A stretch of 64,000 nt of DNA, from NCBI GenBank assembly GCA_038380795.1, contig CM076268.1, positions 28,715,501-28,779,500 on the forward strand, in the 5' to 3' direction. This document shows, one piece after another, positions 45,901-59,063 of this stretch. The position numbers and the translations under genes were made by a program. Within the stretch, counting starts at the first letter, position 1, and each line of letters begins with the position of its first letter. Origin of the DNA: Pyrocephalus nanus. Taxonomy: Eukaryota; Chordata; Aves; Passeriformes; Tyrannidae. A model generated the notes under the pieces. The model ran no database searches. It saw only the letters and a program-made list of their open reading frames with translations, and was not told the DNA's origin.

Positions 45901-48900
45901 GAAAAAAATTATCCGACAGAAATCCAACATCAAAAAATGAATGTTGCCTGCCATGCAGAGAAATAAAAAAGAAGTAACCTGTTTAAATTTTCAATTTGGT
46001 AATGAGTGTAAGTACTTGCTTAGTTTGCATTACATCATCTATCCCAGAGAACTTCTGAGGCTACTCATGTGCTGCATGAGCTTATGTGTTTTACTGAATT
46101 GGAGGCTTAATGTGTCAGATTCTTTTAGATTCTTCACACATTGTTTACAGAGCTAATTTTTGTATGTTTTATCTCAGCCTACAGTGCTATTTTAAAGTTG
46201 ACTTTTTGAAGGGGGTGTAAAATAACAAAATCAGTAAAAGTTTAAAATAAAAAAACATAAAATGTGACCTTTTTCTCAAATTTCTTTTACATTTTTGTGG
46301 TTTGAAAAATGCCTTAGGTGTTGATCTGACTAAGCTTTTAAACATGTACATAAAAATAAATAAGATGTGTATCCTGATCTCATCCAGATCACCAAAACAC
46401 TTCCATTCTTTTTAGTAGTATAGGATCAAAATACAACTGCTTCGAAACCAAGATGTATAAAGCAGAAACTGGAAGTTACATGTGCATTGAAGTTATTTGC
46501 TGATGATTGACCTTGCCATGCAATAATATTAACAGGCAGTTTATAAATCTCTTTATCAATTGAATTTAAATAATTTTATAGTACATGAAGTAACCTATGG
46601 TCAGTAATAGCAAAATATTAATTATCACAGATATCAATACTGTGAAAAATATATATTTTTTTTAAATAATCAGTGGTTTGGTTATGATTTCCCATAAGTT
46701 CAGGACCATATTTATAAACCCATATATAGAAAAGAGCTACTCAAACTGGCTCAGTATAATAAGTATTATTTCTTCAGAATTATTCAGTATGCAAAAGTTC
46801 TCTTCTGGGAAGCTGGTGACCAGATTTTTATTATGCTGATCTATTTTAACGATTTGGCTGATCATATCTTTTCTTATGTCAAAATAGAAGCTTGGGCAGT
46901 TGCCAAAACATAGCCACGAATGGGGGTGCAGAAATCTTTTCAAAATTCAGTTTTTAATTTAAAAAAAATTGTGGCTAATAATCAGGAGTAAGAGTTTTTT
47001 TAAGGTTTTCATATAGCTTGAGTGAAGAGGAGAGGCTTTGTAAGGCAACAATCACTGAGCATTTAACACGTTGTAGAAGCAATTCTTTGCCTCCTGTGTC
47101 AAGTCTCCTACTCCTGACATAATAGGAAAAAAAAATGGGAACTTCTGAGATTTGAATTTGACTAGACTGGAATGGTGAAGAATGAGGATGTAGAGCAATC
47201 TGTTGTGCCTGATGCTCCAGTAGAGTAAATCAGACTGTTGGGGGATAGCAGTGCTTTGCTTTGGGCTCACTAGAGTGAAAAATTACATCCCTTATGGACT
47301 AGATAATAATTTAGGATTAAAAAGCTGTGCAAAGCAATGTAAAGAATCCATTAATTTTTAGTGAATTTTGGAATGGAATCTTCATGAATTTAATTCTTAC
47401 TTCATAAAAGAGTAATCTGTCACCTCACAGGGCAATTTTAGATGTAGTCAAATTCTAAAAGCACCACCCTCTTGAGAGCCATCCTCTTATGTTGCCATGC
47501 TACTTCAGACCAGAAGTATAAGAAATAAGAAGTAAATGTTTGCTGAAAAGAGAGAACTATTAATTATTAGCCTCACTATCTTGATACTTTTTTTTTTTCT
47601 CCCCACATCTTCCTTTCCCTTTCCATCTGGAGATGGCCAATGATGTGAGGCTGGGCCTCAGAAGCATGGTGAGAATTTATAATAAACATACAGATAATTG
47701 GTTTCTTGTTGAACATGCCTGCACAGAAGAGTACCTGACAGATTTTTCCTCATCTTTACCTCTCCCCTGAACTCCCCTTGAACCTCACCTTTGTGTTGCT
47801 GGAAATGCCTGTAACTACAATATTTGTGGTGTGTACACAGTAAAGGTTTCTCTGGTTGCAAGTTCTCCTTTCTCCCAAAAGTTCCTTTGCAGACACCTGG
47901 GCATGCTCATCCACCAGCACTCATTCTGTACTGCATTTTGCTCCTTGTGTTAAAAATGTGTTTCCGTGCATTCTCTTACTGTCCTGTTTATTTTTAACCT
48001 CATAAAAACTGGAAATATTTGTATAATGAAAACCAGTCGTTCATTTTCTTTGTAGCTGGGTTACCGTCTTGAGAACCAAGGCTGGTAAGGATTTTAAAGC
48101 TTGAATATCTCAGCATGAGGCTGAGTGTCCCCTTTTGTATTGAGTAACAAATGAAAATGCTATCACAGCCTCTTACCTTGCAGGTTTGAGCGTGCTGTGA
48201 GGACTAGGCTGTTTCTCTGTGATTGCACTTGGTTAATGGATTGTGGTGAATGTGGGAGTGTATCACTGGAGGAGATTGTGAGCTGCTGCTGTCACCTCAT
48301 GTGCAATGTTCTCCCATTGTTACTGTGTCCTGCATATTGATTCACACAGTGCCATAGTGTGGGACTGCAGCTGAAGAGGACAAGTAAAACAAAGAGAGAG
48401 GTTTAGCTGGTTTAAGTAGGTGTTCGTGGTCAGCTTCAATGGCCGGCTGTGGAGCTCACTGGCTGGTGCATTCCAGGCTCGCTGGCAGCAACCACAGCTC
48501 AGTTACAGCCACCTTAAGAGTTACGTCCCTGGTTAGATGTGATTTCAGGTTAGATAAATGCAGCCTGGGTAAGGGTATGGGAAGATATGAACTGCTTTGG
48601 GAAGGTCCTTGCTACTTGTACAAATTCTGTGGCAAGTCACTGTTACTTTTTTGGTCTCTAGGCCTTTGGTAGTAATTTCTTTCTTTCACCTATTTTCAGG
48701 CCGTGGGTCAATGGGAATAAACTTTGGCAATGTATTTGAAACAATTTTCTATCACATTAACATCATCTTTGCAGTATTCTATTATTTCTCACCTTTTTTT
48801 CAGGTTTACTTAGAAGGGAAAAGAATGTTACTGTTCCTTCATAAAGGAATTTCTGCTCTCTGGCGGAGGAGAGCATCACCTAGCGAACAAGGTGGCCTCT

Positions 48901-51900
48901 TGTACATAATTTTTATGGAATTTTGTTCCTTTGCGGATGATTACACATTGAATGCAATTAACATACTGCAAAACTTTCATTTATTTTATTGTTTCAATTA
49001 GATAACAGCCAACTGGACCTCAGCTGATGTCATTCTCGGTGCATTCTTCTAACATCTGTTTTATAGATGATAACTTACTTAATTGGTAATTTAAAATATG
49101 TGGCATAGTTTCCACTTAGAAGAGCAGAAGCTTGACTGCAGGATTGGTCCTATTTATAGAAGCAGTTTTTCAAGTAGACGAGGTGTGGCTTTTCATATTT
49201 CTAATAGGGGACTGTTATGGTCAAACCAGCATCTTGCAGAGTACCTTGAGAAACCACTCAGCAAGTTTTATGTAACATTAAGTGCTATTTGACTGGGTCA
49301 GATGCCTGTGTTAAATTAACGACAGCAAGCATACATCATCACTGCATCTGTTTACATGTCTGTCTCCATTTCACTGCATTGTCGACTGAGGAATCTCTGG
49401 AATAATGAGTGTGGCAAGCTGAGTCGTATTAAAAAGGGGTTATTTGTATTAATATAACACCATACTGTGTTGTCATTGTTTTGCAGCACAACTATTACAT
49501 ATATCATCACCACTTTTTCTTCCTGAGCAAGCCAGTTATGCCTGGTTTTGCCAGTCTGTCAGAGCCTCCTGGAATAAATTAAAATTACAGCTTTGCATAT
49601 GCAGTAGTTGTAGCTGAAAGTAATGATAATGACCCTGGGTGAATACAGGATTTCAGAATAATCTTAAACAAATGTACATGTGCAGAGCTGCTGCTGCCAC
49701 CTCATTTCTCCTTTAGAAGATAAATGTTTGAGTCCATGACGTCTGGAACCCCATGGACAGAGGCTGGTAGATGGGTGGAGCTGTGGGTTTTAATGCTGAG
49801 CTAAGAAGAGAATAGCCTGTGGGAACCTGAGCACAGAAACTGCACTGTTTTATTTCTCTGCTTTGTTTTTCAATTATGTGGTATGTCTGTTTGTGCATGG
49901 AAGTGCCTCAGAGTGTGCCTTCCATCACCTGTGTCTCATGACCTCTGATAACTGTATTTTTAAACATACATGTGTGAGTCAAGAGGACTTTCATATGGAT
50001 GGGAGAGAGACTGGCATGTATCCGGGTCAAGGTCAGAAGAGGGAATGTCTGCCTGAGGCTGGGGTGTGGCTCAAATGTTGAAACCCAGTCCTAATCTCAA
50101 AATTACATTATTTTTTTTAAGTAGTTCTTTCACAGGATGAAAATGTAATATTAGTATTTATCTCTTTCATCAAAAGATAACCTTCATGTTGTACCCAAGA
50201 CAGAAACAAACCAACCAACCAGAAATGTATCATGATTGATCATTAAGACTGTATTACTTTAAAAGTATTATTTGCTGCATATCTCCTGAGGCTTATTAAG
50301 AATTACATTACAAGCTTTTGTTTCTTGCCACAGTTATCAGCACCTGACTGGGAGGTATTGACCCATTCATGATAGTCCCTTTCTGTATGAGGCTGTCTGC
50401 TCATATTGGCTACCTTTCTGAATTTCTAGTTCTTTTAGGATCAGGGCCATCAGTCTTTTCTTCTGTAGTCTAGTGTGCTTTTATTTGCATGTGTGGGATG
50501 CAGATGAAACCAATCAGAGTTTTGGCATAGTTTAAGCATCAAATTTCTGCAGGTATTCAATCTTCTTTTGGGGCATTTGTCTTCCTTTTTTGCCTTACTT
50601 GAACTCTGCTAATAGCTCAGAGAAATCACGAGTAAGAACAAGAGGCCACAGGGGAGTCTTTAATAAAAATATTTTTCTCAAAAATCTTCCCTTTGAAAAA
50701 TCCCAAGTGTTGCAACCTGTCAGCTGAGCAGTATTACCTTTTAATTGATAGTGTTTAGAGTGATGTAGGCAATTTCTGGAAAACATTAGCCAGTAGCTCC
50801 TTTTCAGCACTCAGTGAGATGTCTCTTGAATTTGATCATGTTAACTGACTCCAAACCTCCCAAGCAGTTTCATATTCTTTCAATATAACTGCCCATGGGC
50901 TTTTATTAGATTGGAACCCACTTTCAAAAGTCCCAGAAAATGAGCTAGAAAAAAAAAATATTGATTACTCTGTAAATCATCCTGTCTACATTTATATCTT
51001 GCCATAATTTCTCTCTGTGCGATAGGGCCAAAATTAGTTAGTCCTGAAAGGGAATTGTAGTTGGTTGCAGGTGTGGTCGTGCAGGTTTAATCATTCCCAG
51101 ATAATTCTGCTGTGCATTGTGCAAATCCACTCCAGCAGTTGCCAGGGTGTGCTCTTGCTGTCAGTCACAGGCCATTGAACCTGTCACTCACCATCGAGTG
51201 TTTGGGACGTATCAGAAACGTGCCCTTCAATCACCCTTCCAGAACTCAAGCTCATTGGGGAAGAATGACATTTCAATTGGTATTTATGAATAAGATAATT
51301 TCCTGACCAGAAGCAATGTTTGGTTAGCTGTTTTCCTTAAGCCTGCAGAGGATAAGCCTGTATGTATAATTCATTTTCCTTACACGTCTCTTCCCTTCAC
51401 TGATTAATTTCTTCAACTGATCTATTTGGAGTACAACATTAATATTGAAAACAGAATTATGAAGCCAGCAAAGGAGAAATATTTTATCTTCTTATGGCAA
51501 CACAAACATATACATTTATCCAGTGTAGCCATAGATGAAAAGTGAACTGGCGTGAAACATCTGAAATGTGACAGATTTATAATATTAACTAAATTTTAAA
51601 TATTAAGTGCAAAAGAGAAAGAGGAGCAACCTTTGGTGACATGTCTGTCACAGACACTGAGGTATTAAGTTTGGAGCTCATTCAATCAGCTCTTGGAGAG
51701 GCCTCACTCAGGCTCAGTGGAGCTGAAGGCAGAAAGCTTTGTGAAGAGTAGCAGTAGGGCTTCCCCCACAGGGCTCTCCTCGGGTAAGGGAGGGCTCTGT
51801 GCTGCAAAACCGGCTCATCAGAGCCTGTTTTTCATCCAGCTGCCAGGTTTGGTGCCTCTGCCATTCCCCAGCTCCAAGCCTCGAGGTATTCATTTGTAGT

Positions 51901-53476
51901 ATTTTATTAATTTTAATTCATTAAATTTATCATACAGGGATGAAAAAATAGAGAACAGTTATAGCAGCAGAAACCTTGAAAATCTTCTTCAATGCTACAT
52001 TACCATTTCCTAATTAAGGTGACAAAGCCTCAGGAAATGAAAAAAAGATGCAACCTAAGTTCTTAAAAATTATATAAAATTACTCATATTTAATGAGGAT
52101 TAGAGAACTAAACACTGAGCTGAAAAGGGAGCAAAATGTCATAACTTTTAGGATTTTTTTTCTGGCTTTATTGGTATTTAATCCTTTTTTCATTTAGCTT
52201 ATTAGTATTCGATAGCATACGCTTTGTTACTGAATTTTCCAGAAGAACAATAAAGGAAAAAAAAAAGTTTAGGTTTACAGAATTTACAAATTCTGAAAGG
52301 TTGACTTGTCACATAAAGCTATCCCAAAACCTTCAGTTCTGTAAATCTTGGGATTAAAAGCAGTTTTATAGTATGCAATGGCAAACTAATCTTTTCAAGC
52401 GTTTCTGATTTTTATCTTAGCGTTTTTTAAAGCATTTGAAAAATCATTCATTCAGCATTAAGATAGTGTCATACAAAGCTTGACATTTAGTTATTTAGCT
52501 GTTCTTCATCTAATAAGACAAAGAAAAAGGGAAGAACCTTTAAAAATGTGGTTTTATTATTCCTCAGAGACAAGTTGTTTTCCATAACCTTTACAAACAT
52601 TTTATTTTGACAATGAAAAGAAGGAATAATATGAATTCCTGAGCTGTTGAAAGCCTTTAAAAAGTTTTCTCTGATCTCAATAAGGCCAGAAAGTTGTCCT
52701 TAATGCTGAAGAAAGAGAAGTAGGCAAATGAAATCCTCACCTCTACCTCTTAAAAAGATCCCAAGCATTTACTTCTCTACTTACTACATGAAGTGTTCTG
52801 ATGTAGATAGAATGGGATGTCTGTATGCAGGAATTTGGGTTTTATTTTTTCTTGATAATAGAAACTTTAGCACATTTAGCATAAGTTTCTGTTGTGAAAC
52901 CATTTTCTGAGGAATGCTGCAGTAGAAGAAAAGACCTGTTAGGCCAATGGAGGGGAACATTCCAAATAATGTGGACCTTAATAATCCCTGTGGTCTGGAC
53001 CAGGAGATGCCTGTTAAGAACATCCCATCTGTGGCTCTTCATGCTTTTATGTTGGAAGGGCTAAGCTAAATATAAAGCGAGGATTAATTCATGCCTTGAA
53101 TTTTATGACCCTTTGGGCACAGATGCTCCAAATGAAGAGCCTGTTTCATTCAGAAACGTATTTTTACTCTGCAAACAGTTAATGCTACATGTTTCAAATA
53201 TTGAAACCCTACTTTTCCCTCTGGCTTGGCTTTATCCAAGTCACGTTATATTTGTCCCCATAGCAAAGCAAGATGGAATGCACTGAGGATGCACTTGCAG
53301 TTGAAAAATTCAAATGCAAATAAAATGGTGATGTATATTTTCCCTTGAAATGATCCGAAGAAGGCATTAGTATTTGGCAAAAGCTCAGAAAAATGTAAAT
53401 GAGTCATGAACATTTCTCCAAAGTCTCATTTAGGAAAATTTGTTCTAATATTTGCTCAGTTCTACCCTGAGTTCTT

Positions 53477-53510
53477 TTATTTTGTTTGGTTTGGTTTTGT
53501 TTTGTTTTGT
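53477..53510. repeat. (TTTTG)n / TTTGG low-complexity run
   Basis: TTTTATTTTG, then TTTGGTTTGG, then three TTTTG units. A simple repeat in the last intron. Confidence 0.85.
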
Positions 53511-56068
53511 ACTAGGGGCTTGACAAGAATATGGGTCCCAGATAACTAGACTCCAAACTAGGAGTCTAAATCAAAGCTAGCAACATTATTGAGAAAACAA
53601 ATAACACAGAGTACCTAAAGAAGCATTATATAATGGGCTTCTGGGAGTTAGCTTCCTGAGACAAAGGTACCATCATACATGTTGGGTTTGTGGACAAGCA
53701 GAGCTTTGCAGCAAGCTTTTGATGGCAGGCAGGTGAGGAAAATGCAGCTATAAGTGGCCAGACATCTCTGTAAAAGGAAGCTACCCATGGAGGTCAAGCC
53801 CTTCTTCTCATCAGCAAATAATATAAAAACTTGTCTCATACTTGTCCCCAGTCCACAATTTTACTTCAAGAAAGAGAAACAAAGGAAATTATGAATAAAT
53901 TCATGTAATCCTCTGGCTTCTACCACAAATCCTTAATTTACAAAGCTAAAGAGTTCATGAAAGAGCCTCTGAGTTAATTGTCTAATGTATTGAATGAAGA
54001 GCCTGACAGGCCATATATGGTTGTTGGAAAGAAGGCCTTAATGAAGCTGGAGGGCTTACTTGATCAAGTGTTGTGTGATCCCTTTATGTCAAAAGAGTTC
54101 ATTATTTGATTTATTATCAATTTATTTTCTTCAACTCAAAATTATCTGATTAGAGGATTTGGCTGAAAAAAGCAGCATTTTTGAGAAAAATAGGCTGTTC
54201 CTTTGGTAAAGAAGATTATATCCCCTGGGTTTCTGGGAGCTTCATTGGGATTTTGGTGTACTTGTGATGTAAATTAAATAGGAATTAATTTTTTACTGAT
54301 TAGCAAAGAATTTGCAACATACAGCTCAGGCCTGTAACTGTGGGCCAATGGCACTCCAATTGAAAACAATATGGACTTGGCCTAAGCTAAAGACACAGGT
54401 TTGGACTCAACACCATGTAAGATAATTCATTTCAAAATCCATGCAGGGATCAGCAATTCAGCAGTTCTTGAGTAATGTAGAAGTGGTGTTAAATCACAAG
54501 GTTAGAATCGAATCTGTAGTTGACATTGGCTGGAATCAAGGACTTTAGAGTTGACTTTTCAGTTTACAGGTGGAAGCAAAATTGCTTAGCATATGCCACT
54601 GGAATAATATTTTAATTCTCTCTTCTCCACCTGAACACCAGTGGTGAAAGATCATGAGGACTGAGTGGCAGTGACACTTCTCTGTTCCCAGAGCCGAGAT
54701 TTTGGTGTGAACCAGTAAGACTGCTGGTGTTAGGTTTAACCAACATCTAAGCACACACTGACTTTGGGCAGTTGGGGTTTCATGGAACACAAAATTTTTG
54801 GGTAGTCCTACTTCCTAGGTTGGGGTATTGTTGGCTGCCCAATGTAATTACAGGTTTTTATCAGAGTGGGGAATTTCTCCAGTTCCAGGGTTGCTGGGTT
54901 TTTAGAGATGGATGCTTTGCTGCTATTCTGCTGTATGTTACACTTGCATCAAATAACTACAACTGCAGATCATAGCTGTGCTTTATGAAATGTAGAGAAA
55001 TGATAAAATACAATACCTTTTTACTGGCAATTCAATGCTAGCTGTTAAAATTCAGTTATACAGCATCCCAGGTGGTTGACTTTACCCTGCCAGTTTTGTT
55101 GCTTTCCAATTTCAGCATCCTGAATGCTGGGCTGAAGTGATAAACAGCCCATTGCAGGTCTTTGCTGCTTCAGGCTTTAAAGGCAACTTTTTCTTCTGCA
55201 TTTCCTCTTGGAAGCTAAAACATGAGTGAGCGGTCCTGAAAGCCTATTGAAGAGACCAGTCTGGAAACCTTAGGCATCATGTTTTCAGAAGATGTTATAA
55301 ACACCAGCATTGTTTTCCCAAGCTCTGACCACAGACAGACTTCTTTCAGATGATGTGTCAAGATGACAGACAGCTTACAGCTGGTCATGCAACTGTTCAA
55401 AACACAAGTATGTAGTCCCCTCCCGAGGGTTCCCAGACTAGGTCTCTCCCAGTGCTGCTCGGGTAGGGCTATGTTGCCACATGGGTAACCCAGGGCTTCC
55501 TGATGGGAAGGGAAGAATTCTTCACCACCACAGCCCCTGGCCAGTAGATTTTGACATAATGAAGCAACTACCGTGAAGTCAGTGGGTTTTTTACTGACAT
55601 GTTTTACTGATGTGCTCTTTAGAAAATGCACTGCGTATGGATGAGACAGTGGTGAGCTGTCATATGGTTACAAGGTGGTGAGCTGCCTACTGGAATTTGG
55701 AGTCCCAGTTTTGCTTGTTTGTCTGGCATATGCTTTTTTTTTCCAGCTTGTACGAGGTGAGCAAAGGATGCGCTGGTCCCTGGTGCCAGACACTGTTAGC
55801 TGAACCACAGCCATCTGTTTACCTCCAAGGAGGAATGGGATTGGCAACACAGGGGATTCTACAGGCTGAGATTGAGCTGTTGTTTTTAATTCAGTGTGTT
55901 TTGCAGCTGGAGATGTTGGGCAGACCTTGAGGTTTTGCATGGGCACAGATGAAATCCAAGTGATGTAACGACTGCTCAGCAGCTCCAGTCACACACACGA
56001 AATGAAGGGGGGCCAGACGGGGTTGGAGATTGTGTTTGGACTGATTGTTCTGGTTTCTTCCTCACTAG

Positions 56069-56497
56069 GACAAAGAAATGAATCTGGAGCAGGTCCACAG
56101 GCGCATGAACAGTTTAATTGACGAAGACATAGCCCACAAGCAAATCTCTCCGGCGTCCATTGAGATCTCAGCCCTGGAGATCGGTGGCATGCAGCCAGCC
56201 CAGACCCTGGAGCCTGTGCGCGAATACCAGAACACGCAACTGTCTGTCACCACCTTTTTACCAGAACAGACAACTCATGGTGCCAGCAGGACACTCACAG
56301 CTGCCTCTGGCAGCAACCTGCCGCTGCCCCTGAGCAGCTCAGCCACCATGCCCTCCATACAGTGCAAACACAGGTCACCAAACGGAGGACTATTTCGTCA
56401 GAGCCCCGTGAAAACCCCCATCCCAATGTCATTCCAGTCTGTGCCCGGGGGAGTCATCCCAGAAGCGATGGAGCCCTCGCATGGAACGTCCATATGA
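56069..56497 (+). CDS. GRID1: GRID1 last coding exon: cytoplasmic tail, PDZ ligand and stop (142 codons plus TGA)
   Basis: The exon is in phase 0 and encodes 142 residues from [20 protein letters not shown] to a C-terminal PSHGTSI, with TGA at 56495-56497. It is the intracellular tail. The N-terminal part, [12 protein letters not shown], is conserved among delta receptors. The middle is Ser/Thr/Pro-rich ([15 protein letters not shown]), as expected for a disordered, phosphorylatable tail. The final T-S-I fits a class I PDZ ligand (S/T-X-hydrophobic), which in delta receptors binds postsynaptic scaffold proteins. [20 protein letters not shown] is another GRID1-typical block. The acceptor is TTTCTTCCTCACTAG. 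The exon is more GC-rich than its flanks. The ATG at 56078 is internal, not a start. Confidence 0.97.
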   Translation, partial: DKEMNLEQVHRRMNSLIDEDIAHKQISPASIEISALEIGGMQPAQTLEPVREYQNTQLSVTTFLPEQTTHGASRTLTAASGSNLPLPLSSSATMPSIQCKHRSPNGGLFRQSPVKTPIPMSFQSVPGGVIPEAMEPSHGTSI

Positions 56498-56738
56498 CGA
56501 AAACAAACAGTAAAACAACCAGCAGAGCTTTTTAATACAAAAAATTTAAAACGAACAAAAAAAAAAAAAAAAAAAAGCAAACAAACTCTTACATTTTTCT
56601 TGTATATACTTGTAAATAATGAAAGAATGAAGTGGGGTAAAAGTGTATTTTGAATATTCCCAATTTTCGAAGTAAGTAAAAAACAAAACAAAAAACAAAC
56701 AAAATGTATGAATGACTTTGTAAATTTTGTTCTATATG

Positions 56739-56744
56739 AATAAA
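56739..56744 (+). promoter_or_regulatory. GRID1: Polyadenylation signal AATAAA (proximal)
   Basis: A canonical hexamer 241 bases after the stop codon, with ACTTGTGGTCGTTCTC about ten bases downstream serving as a plausible GU-rich element. It is the first canonical signal after the coding end. Confidence 0.6.
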
Positions 56745-57053
56745 AAGGCAAACTACTTGTGGTCGTTCTCAAGTGCCAAAGAAGACCTGTTACTGGGACT
56801 GAGGGCCATACTTTTCTTTTTTTCCATGGATTTCAACACTTATTCCCTTACAGGTTTGTTGTTTGTTTTTTTTTTTAAGAGCAAAAAAATTGTCTGTTTC
56901 TTGCTAGAAAAATTCACCATGCTCAGATCTCTCCTTTTCCCAGAATCCTATTTTATAGTCAAGATGACAATTCACTTGCAGAACTTAACAGCTGGTATTA
57001 GCATAGCAGTAACAAATGTTTTAAAGGTGAATTATAACTAAAATCCAACCAAC

Positions 57054-57059
57054 AATAAA
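57054..57059 (+). promoter_or_regulatory. GRID1: Candidate polyadenylation signal AATAAA (middle)
   Basis: A canonical hexamer followed by an A-rich tract and then a T-rich stretch (GAATTTTTTCCTTC). The downstream element is not strongly GU-rich, so this site is less convincing than the first. Confidence 0.35.
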
Positions 57060-57218
57060 CAGGAAAAAAAAAAAAAAGAAAAAAAGAGAATTTTTTCCTT
57101 CTAACAAGGATTTAAACTTCCACACAGTTTCTAAGTTTAAGCACAGGATTGTTGGATTGTGTTTTTACATGTCTGCTCTGCTGTGTGGCTCTTTCTGTTT
57201 AACTCTCTGTGTTTTGTT

Positions 57219-57276
57219 ATACATATATATAATATATATTATATATATTATGAGGTATATATTATATATATATAAA
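57219..57276. repeat. AT-repeat palindrome in 3' UTR
   Basis: Two AT-only arms (about 57219-57250 and 57256-57276) flank a TGAGG centre. The arms can pair over about 20 bases, for example TATATATAATATATA against TATATATTATATATATA. If the long UTR is made, this would form a hairpin in the mRNA. Confidence 0.75.
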
Positions 57277-58104
57277 CGCTTTGATGAACATGTTTTAGGT
57301 TAAGGGGACAGCTTTTAAGAAAAACTGCTACGCTTTTTTTTTTTCTTGTGTACATGACTGAAAATGGGGAGGAACCAATGGAGTGAGGCAAGGAAGAACT
57401 GTAAGGGCAGGAGATAATGGCATTACAGTGACTGTGCCCTCTGGTGCCATTTCTTTCTTTAAGATTTCAATGAATTTGTTGCACAATGGATGCAATGCTC
57501 TCTGTTGAAGTCATATCCCTGAATGGCAAGGTTAAGCTCATGACTATAAGCACAGCTCTGCTTTCTTTTTCCATTATTTTTGTAAAGAGAAACATTTTAA
57601 TAGCCATATCTATAATTGTGGTAGAAATGGCTGTAAAAGAAAAAAAAAAAGCAACATTTTTTTTTTGTCTATGAAACACAGAGAACAAAGATAGAGCAAC
57701 CCATATAGCGAATTTAATGTCTTGTTCTGCAAATATTACCAGTGTAATTTCATATGACAGAAAAAAAATCAAATCAAAACCTAACACATTGTTTCCTTCC
57801 CAAATAGTAGCTTGAATGCCAAACATAACGGCTCCCTGCTCCCCCACCTATGCTTAATGGACCATCATTCTTTCAAAATGGGGATAATTTAGTGTCTTCT
57901 CAAATGTATCCCTATAACTAGGTTGTAATTTCCCTTCCCAGCTGGATTTCTTCACTTTATTAGAACACTGCTATTTGGAAAAGGTTGTAGAACCTGGTGC
58001 AGCAAAATCACTGTATACATTAAGGTGAAAAATTCCATTTGAACAGAGGTAGAAATACTTTCACATCTCAAGAAAGTCAGCAGGCAATCTGGGTCAGGTT
58101 TTTT

Positions 58105-58114
58105 AATAAATAAA
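58105..58114 (+). promoter_or_regulatory. GRID1: Candidate distal polyadenylation signals (overlapping AATAAATAAA)
   Basis: Two overlapping canonical hexamers about 1.6 kb after the stop. The downstream 40 bases (CATTCCATTGACTGCTCC and on) are only weakly T/GU-rich. The site is plausible as a distal end of a long UTR but unproven. Confidence 0.4.
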
Positions 58115-59063
58115 CATTCCATTGACTGCTCCTAATTTGATTTGCATAATTACACAACAGGTATATTTATGGGGTGATTAGAGTCCCTAAATTTTTACAT
58201 TTCTAGTTTAAGCAATAGGGAGGAAAAGTCAAACTGTGACATAAAACCAGCCTAATGGAAGAGTACACTCAGCACACTACTTTTTAAATGAGGATTATTG
58301 ATGGAAAGCTTATAGAAGGAGTACTCTTACAGGAATTAATTTGTCTCTCTTGACAAGCCGTTTCCTCCTGAAGATGCTGTGATTTTGCAGCTTGGCACAA
58401 ATTGCACTATTTGCTTCAAACTAATTAAAAATGAATAATGCTCTAGTCAGCTGACAAGATTTATCCTATTTAGAGACTTGTCTCACAGACTTTGGGATTT
58501 TTTTCTTTATTTTTTTTTTGTCACACTTTTTCTTATCGTTATCTTAACAAACCTATGGCCACAGGAAAAAAATTCTTCCATGAATACACTAATTAGTTAT
58601 GGCAGAAATAGCTACACTTATAAGACTGTGCACACACAGGAATCTGTAAAGATGCTTAGGAGAAAGCGTGCAACTATTTGCATTGGAAAAAATCTCTTGT
58701 TTTTATTACCAGTTTGGGATTTTAGCAGTAGCAGAGGAACATGCTCCAGAAGAGGTGCAAGGAGATGCTGGAGTAGCTACAAGGGTACAGTCTGCAACCT
58801 TGGGCTTGGTTATACTGGGTAACTTCAACTGACCTGCATTTGTGGGGCAAATGGTAAATACAGTTTATTTTGGGGATTAACTTTAACATTCTTTGTATTC
58901 AGTGTTCTCCTCCTGGCTTAGCCTTACTGTAAAGTTTGGAAGTCTGGTTTAACTTATAAACAAAGTTAGATCTTACTTATGCATAGAATGTGACTCGCCT
59001 GTTGGAGTACTTTGTAGCTTTACATCTAAGATGATCAGGATCTTGAAGAATCAAACCACACAG

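Larger units (their letters stand above)
56498..58200 (+). other. GRID1: GRID1 3' UTR (minimum to about 56765; longer form possible to about 58130)
   Basis: The region after the TGA is AT-rich and full of A runs (56557-56576, 57064-57076). The first good polyadenylation signal is AATAAA at 56739-56744, followed by a GU-containing stretch (CTTGTGGTCGTTCTC), giving a UTR of roughly 260-270 bases. Further AATAAA hexamers at 57054-57059 and at 58105-58114 (two overlapping) would allow longer UTRs; mammalian GRID1 is known to have a UTR of kilobase scale. The true 3' end cannot be fixed from sequence alone. Open frames on both strands here (for example 56398-56772 minus, 57467-57847 minus) are compositional artefacts. 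Confidence 0.7.

Noticed and set aside
48597..49001. 134-codon open frame with hydrophobic and Phe-rich segments
   Set aside because: T-rich intron DNA yields Phe/Leu/Ile runs by chance. No family motif or exon signals.
57467..57847. 126-codon minus-strand frame opposite the 3' UTR
   Set aside because: AT-rich UTR complement. No similarity to any protein I recognise, and a plus-strand frame overlaps it.
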